Assembly: GCA_964620345.1 (NCBI GenBank)
Contig: CAZUHK010000199.1
Location: 1 to 5,217, forward strand
Source: CAZUHK01 sp964620345
Lineage (GTDB): Bacteria; Planctomycetota; Phycisphaerae; Phycisphaerales; Zrk34
Reading direction: 5' to 3'
DNA: 5,217 nt
The translations under genes and the position numbers were made by a program. The first letter of the stretch is position 1, and each line of letters opens with the position of its first letter. The notes beneath the pieces are model-generated. The model worked only from the letters and a program-made list of their open reading frames with translations. It searched no databases and was not told where the DNA came from. Shown in pieces: positions 4,975 through 5,217 of this stretch.

Positions 4975-5217
4975 CGATCGCGCTGTACAACCTGCCTCGG
5001 TACTACGACGTGGGTTTCGCGTGGGATCCCTCGGCGGAAATCAACACGCTGCACGCGGCGCTCGACGCGCACCTCGAAGGCCCGGCCGACCACCTGCTGG
5101 AGCCCGGCTGCGGCACGGGGCGGCTGCTGCTGCCGCTGGCGATGTACGGCCACCGGCTCACCGGCTACGACAACCGCGCCGCGATGCTCCGCTACACCGC
5201 CGACAAGGTGCGCGGCG
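4971..5217 (+). CDS. SAM-dependent class I methyltransferase, N-terminal part (3' end off window)
   Basis: The first 82 residues are present. An N-terminal NLPRYYDVGFAWDPSAEI stretch (7-24), resembling the lid or substrate-side helix of small-molecule methyltransferases, precedes SAM-binding motif I (LLEPGCGTGRLLLPLA, 42-57). Motif II follows, with the acidic residue D67 in GYD that would bind the ribose hydroxyls. The YD.….W…E opening is common among class I methyltransferases related to UbiE/COQ5-like and Methyltransf_25-type domains, but the substrate cannot be told from this part. The start GTG 4971 overlaps the previous stop (GTGA, 4 nt). No Shine-Dalgarno and no alternative upstream start are visible, so translation is probably coupled to the secreted-protein gene. 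Confidence 0.88.
   Translation, partial: MTIALYNLPRYYDVGFAWDPSAEINTLHAALDAHLEGPADHLLEPGCGTGRLLLPLAMYGHRLTGYDNRAAMLRYTADKVRG

Overview
This is a GC-rich, gene-dense bacterial window with eight genes, all on the + strand: six complete, and one cut by each window edge. Hand counts of single 60-base lines give 63-70 % GC in lysA and ruvB. The organism is probably a Gram-negative-type bacterium with high GC. The ECF sigma factor paired with a short one-helix partner that lacks the zinc motif, together with leaderless-looking promoters, fits Planctomycetota (perhaps Phycisphaerae). That placement is a guess from general style, not a phylogenetic result.

Layout. Positions 1-197 hold the C-terminus of an unrecognised protein with an aspartate-rich tail. 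A two-gene signalling unit follows: an ECF-type RNA polymerase sigma factor (218-853) and, overlapping it by 4 nt, a small single-pass membrane protein (850-1263) that is a candidate anti-sigma factor. Next is lysA, diaminopimelate decarboxylase (1332-2621), behind a good sigma-70-type promoter. A compact hicB-hicA toxin-antitoxin module (2681-3120) has its own TATAAT box and a very strong Shine-Dalgarno. Then comes ruvB, the Holliday-junction branch-migration ATPase (3162-4190). The window ends with a secreted protein of unknown function (4225-4974) and, overlapping it by 4 nt, the N-terminus of a SAM-dependent methyltransferase (4971 to the edge).

How the genes work together. Three pairs look translationally coupled through 4-nt stop/start overlaps: sigma/membrane partner, hicB/hicA, and secreted protein/methyltransferase. 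lysA and ruvB are unlinked housekeeping functions (lysine and peptidoglycan precursor synthesis; recombination repair). The hicBA cassette sits between them, and hicA is lower in GC (about 59 % over 2941-3120), suggesting a later insertion.

The most interesting pattern is regulatory. ruvB and the secreted-protein gene have no Shine-Dalgarno, and each has an extended -10 box ending exactly 6 nt before ATG, which predicts leaderless mRNAs. lysA and hicB instead have a -10 box ending exactly 26 nt before ATG plus a Shine-Dalgarno 6 nt before ATG. No rRNA, tRNA, CRISPR array, insertion sequence or clear U-tract terminator was seen. No wholly new system is evident. There is no gene-free stretch longer than 300 bases.
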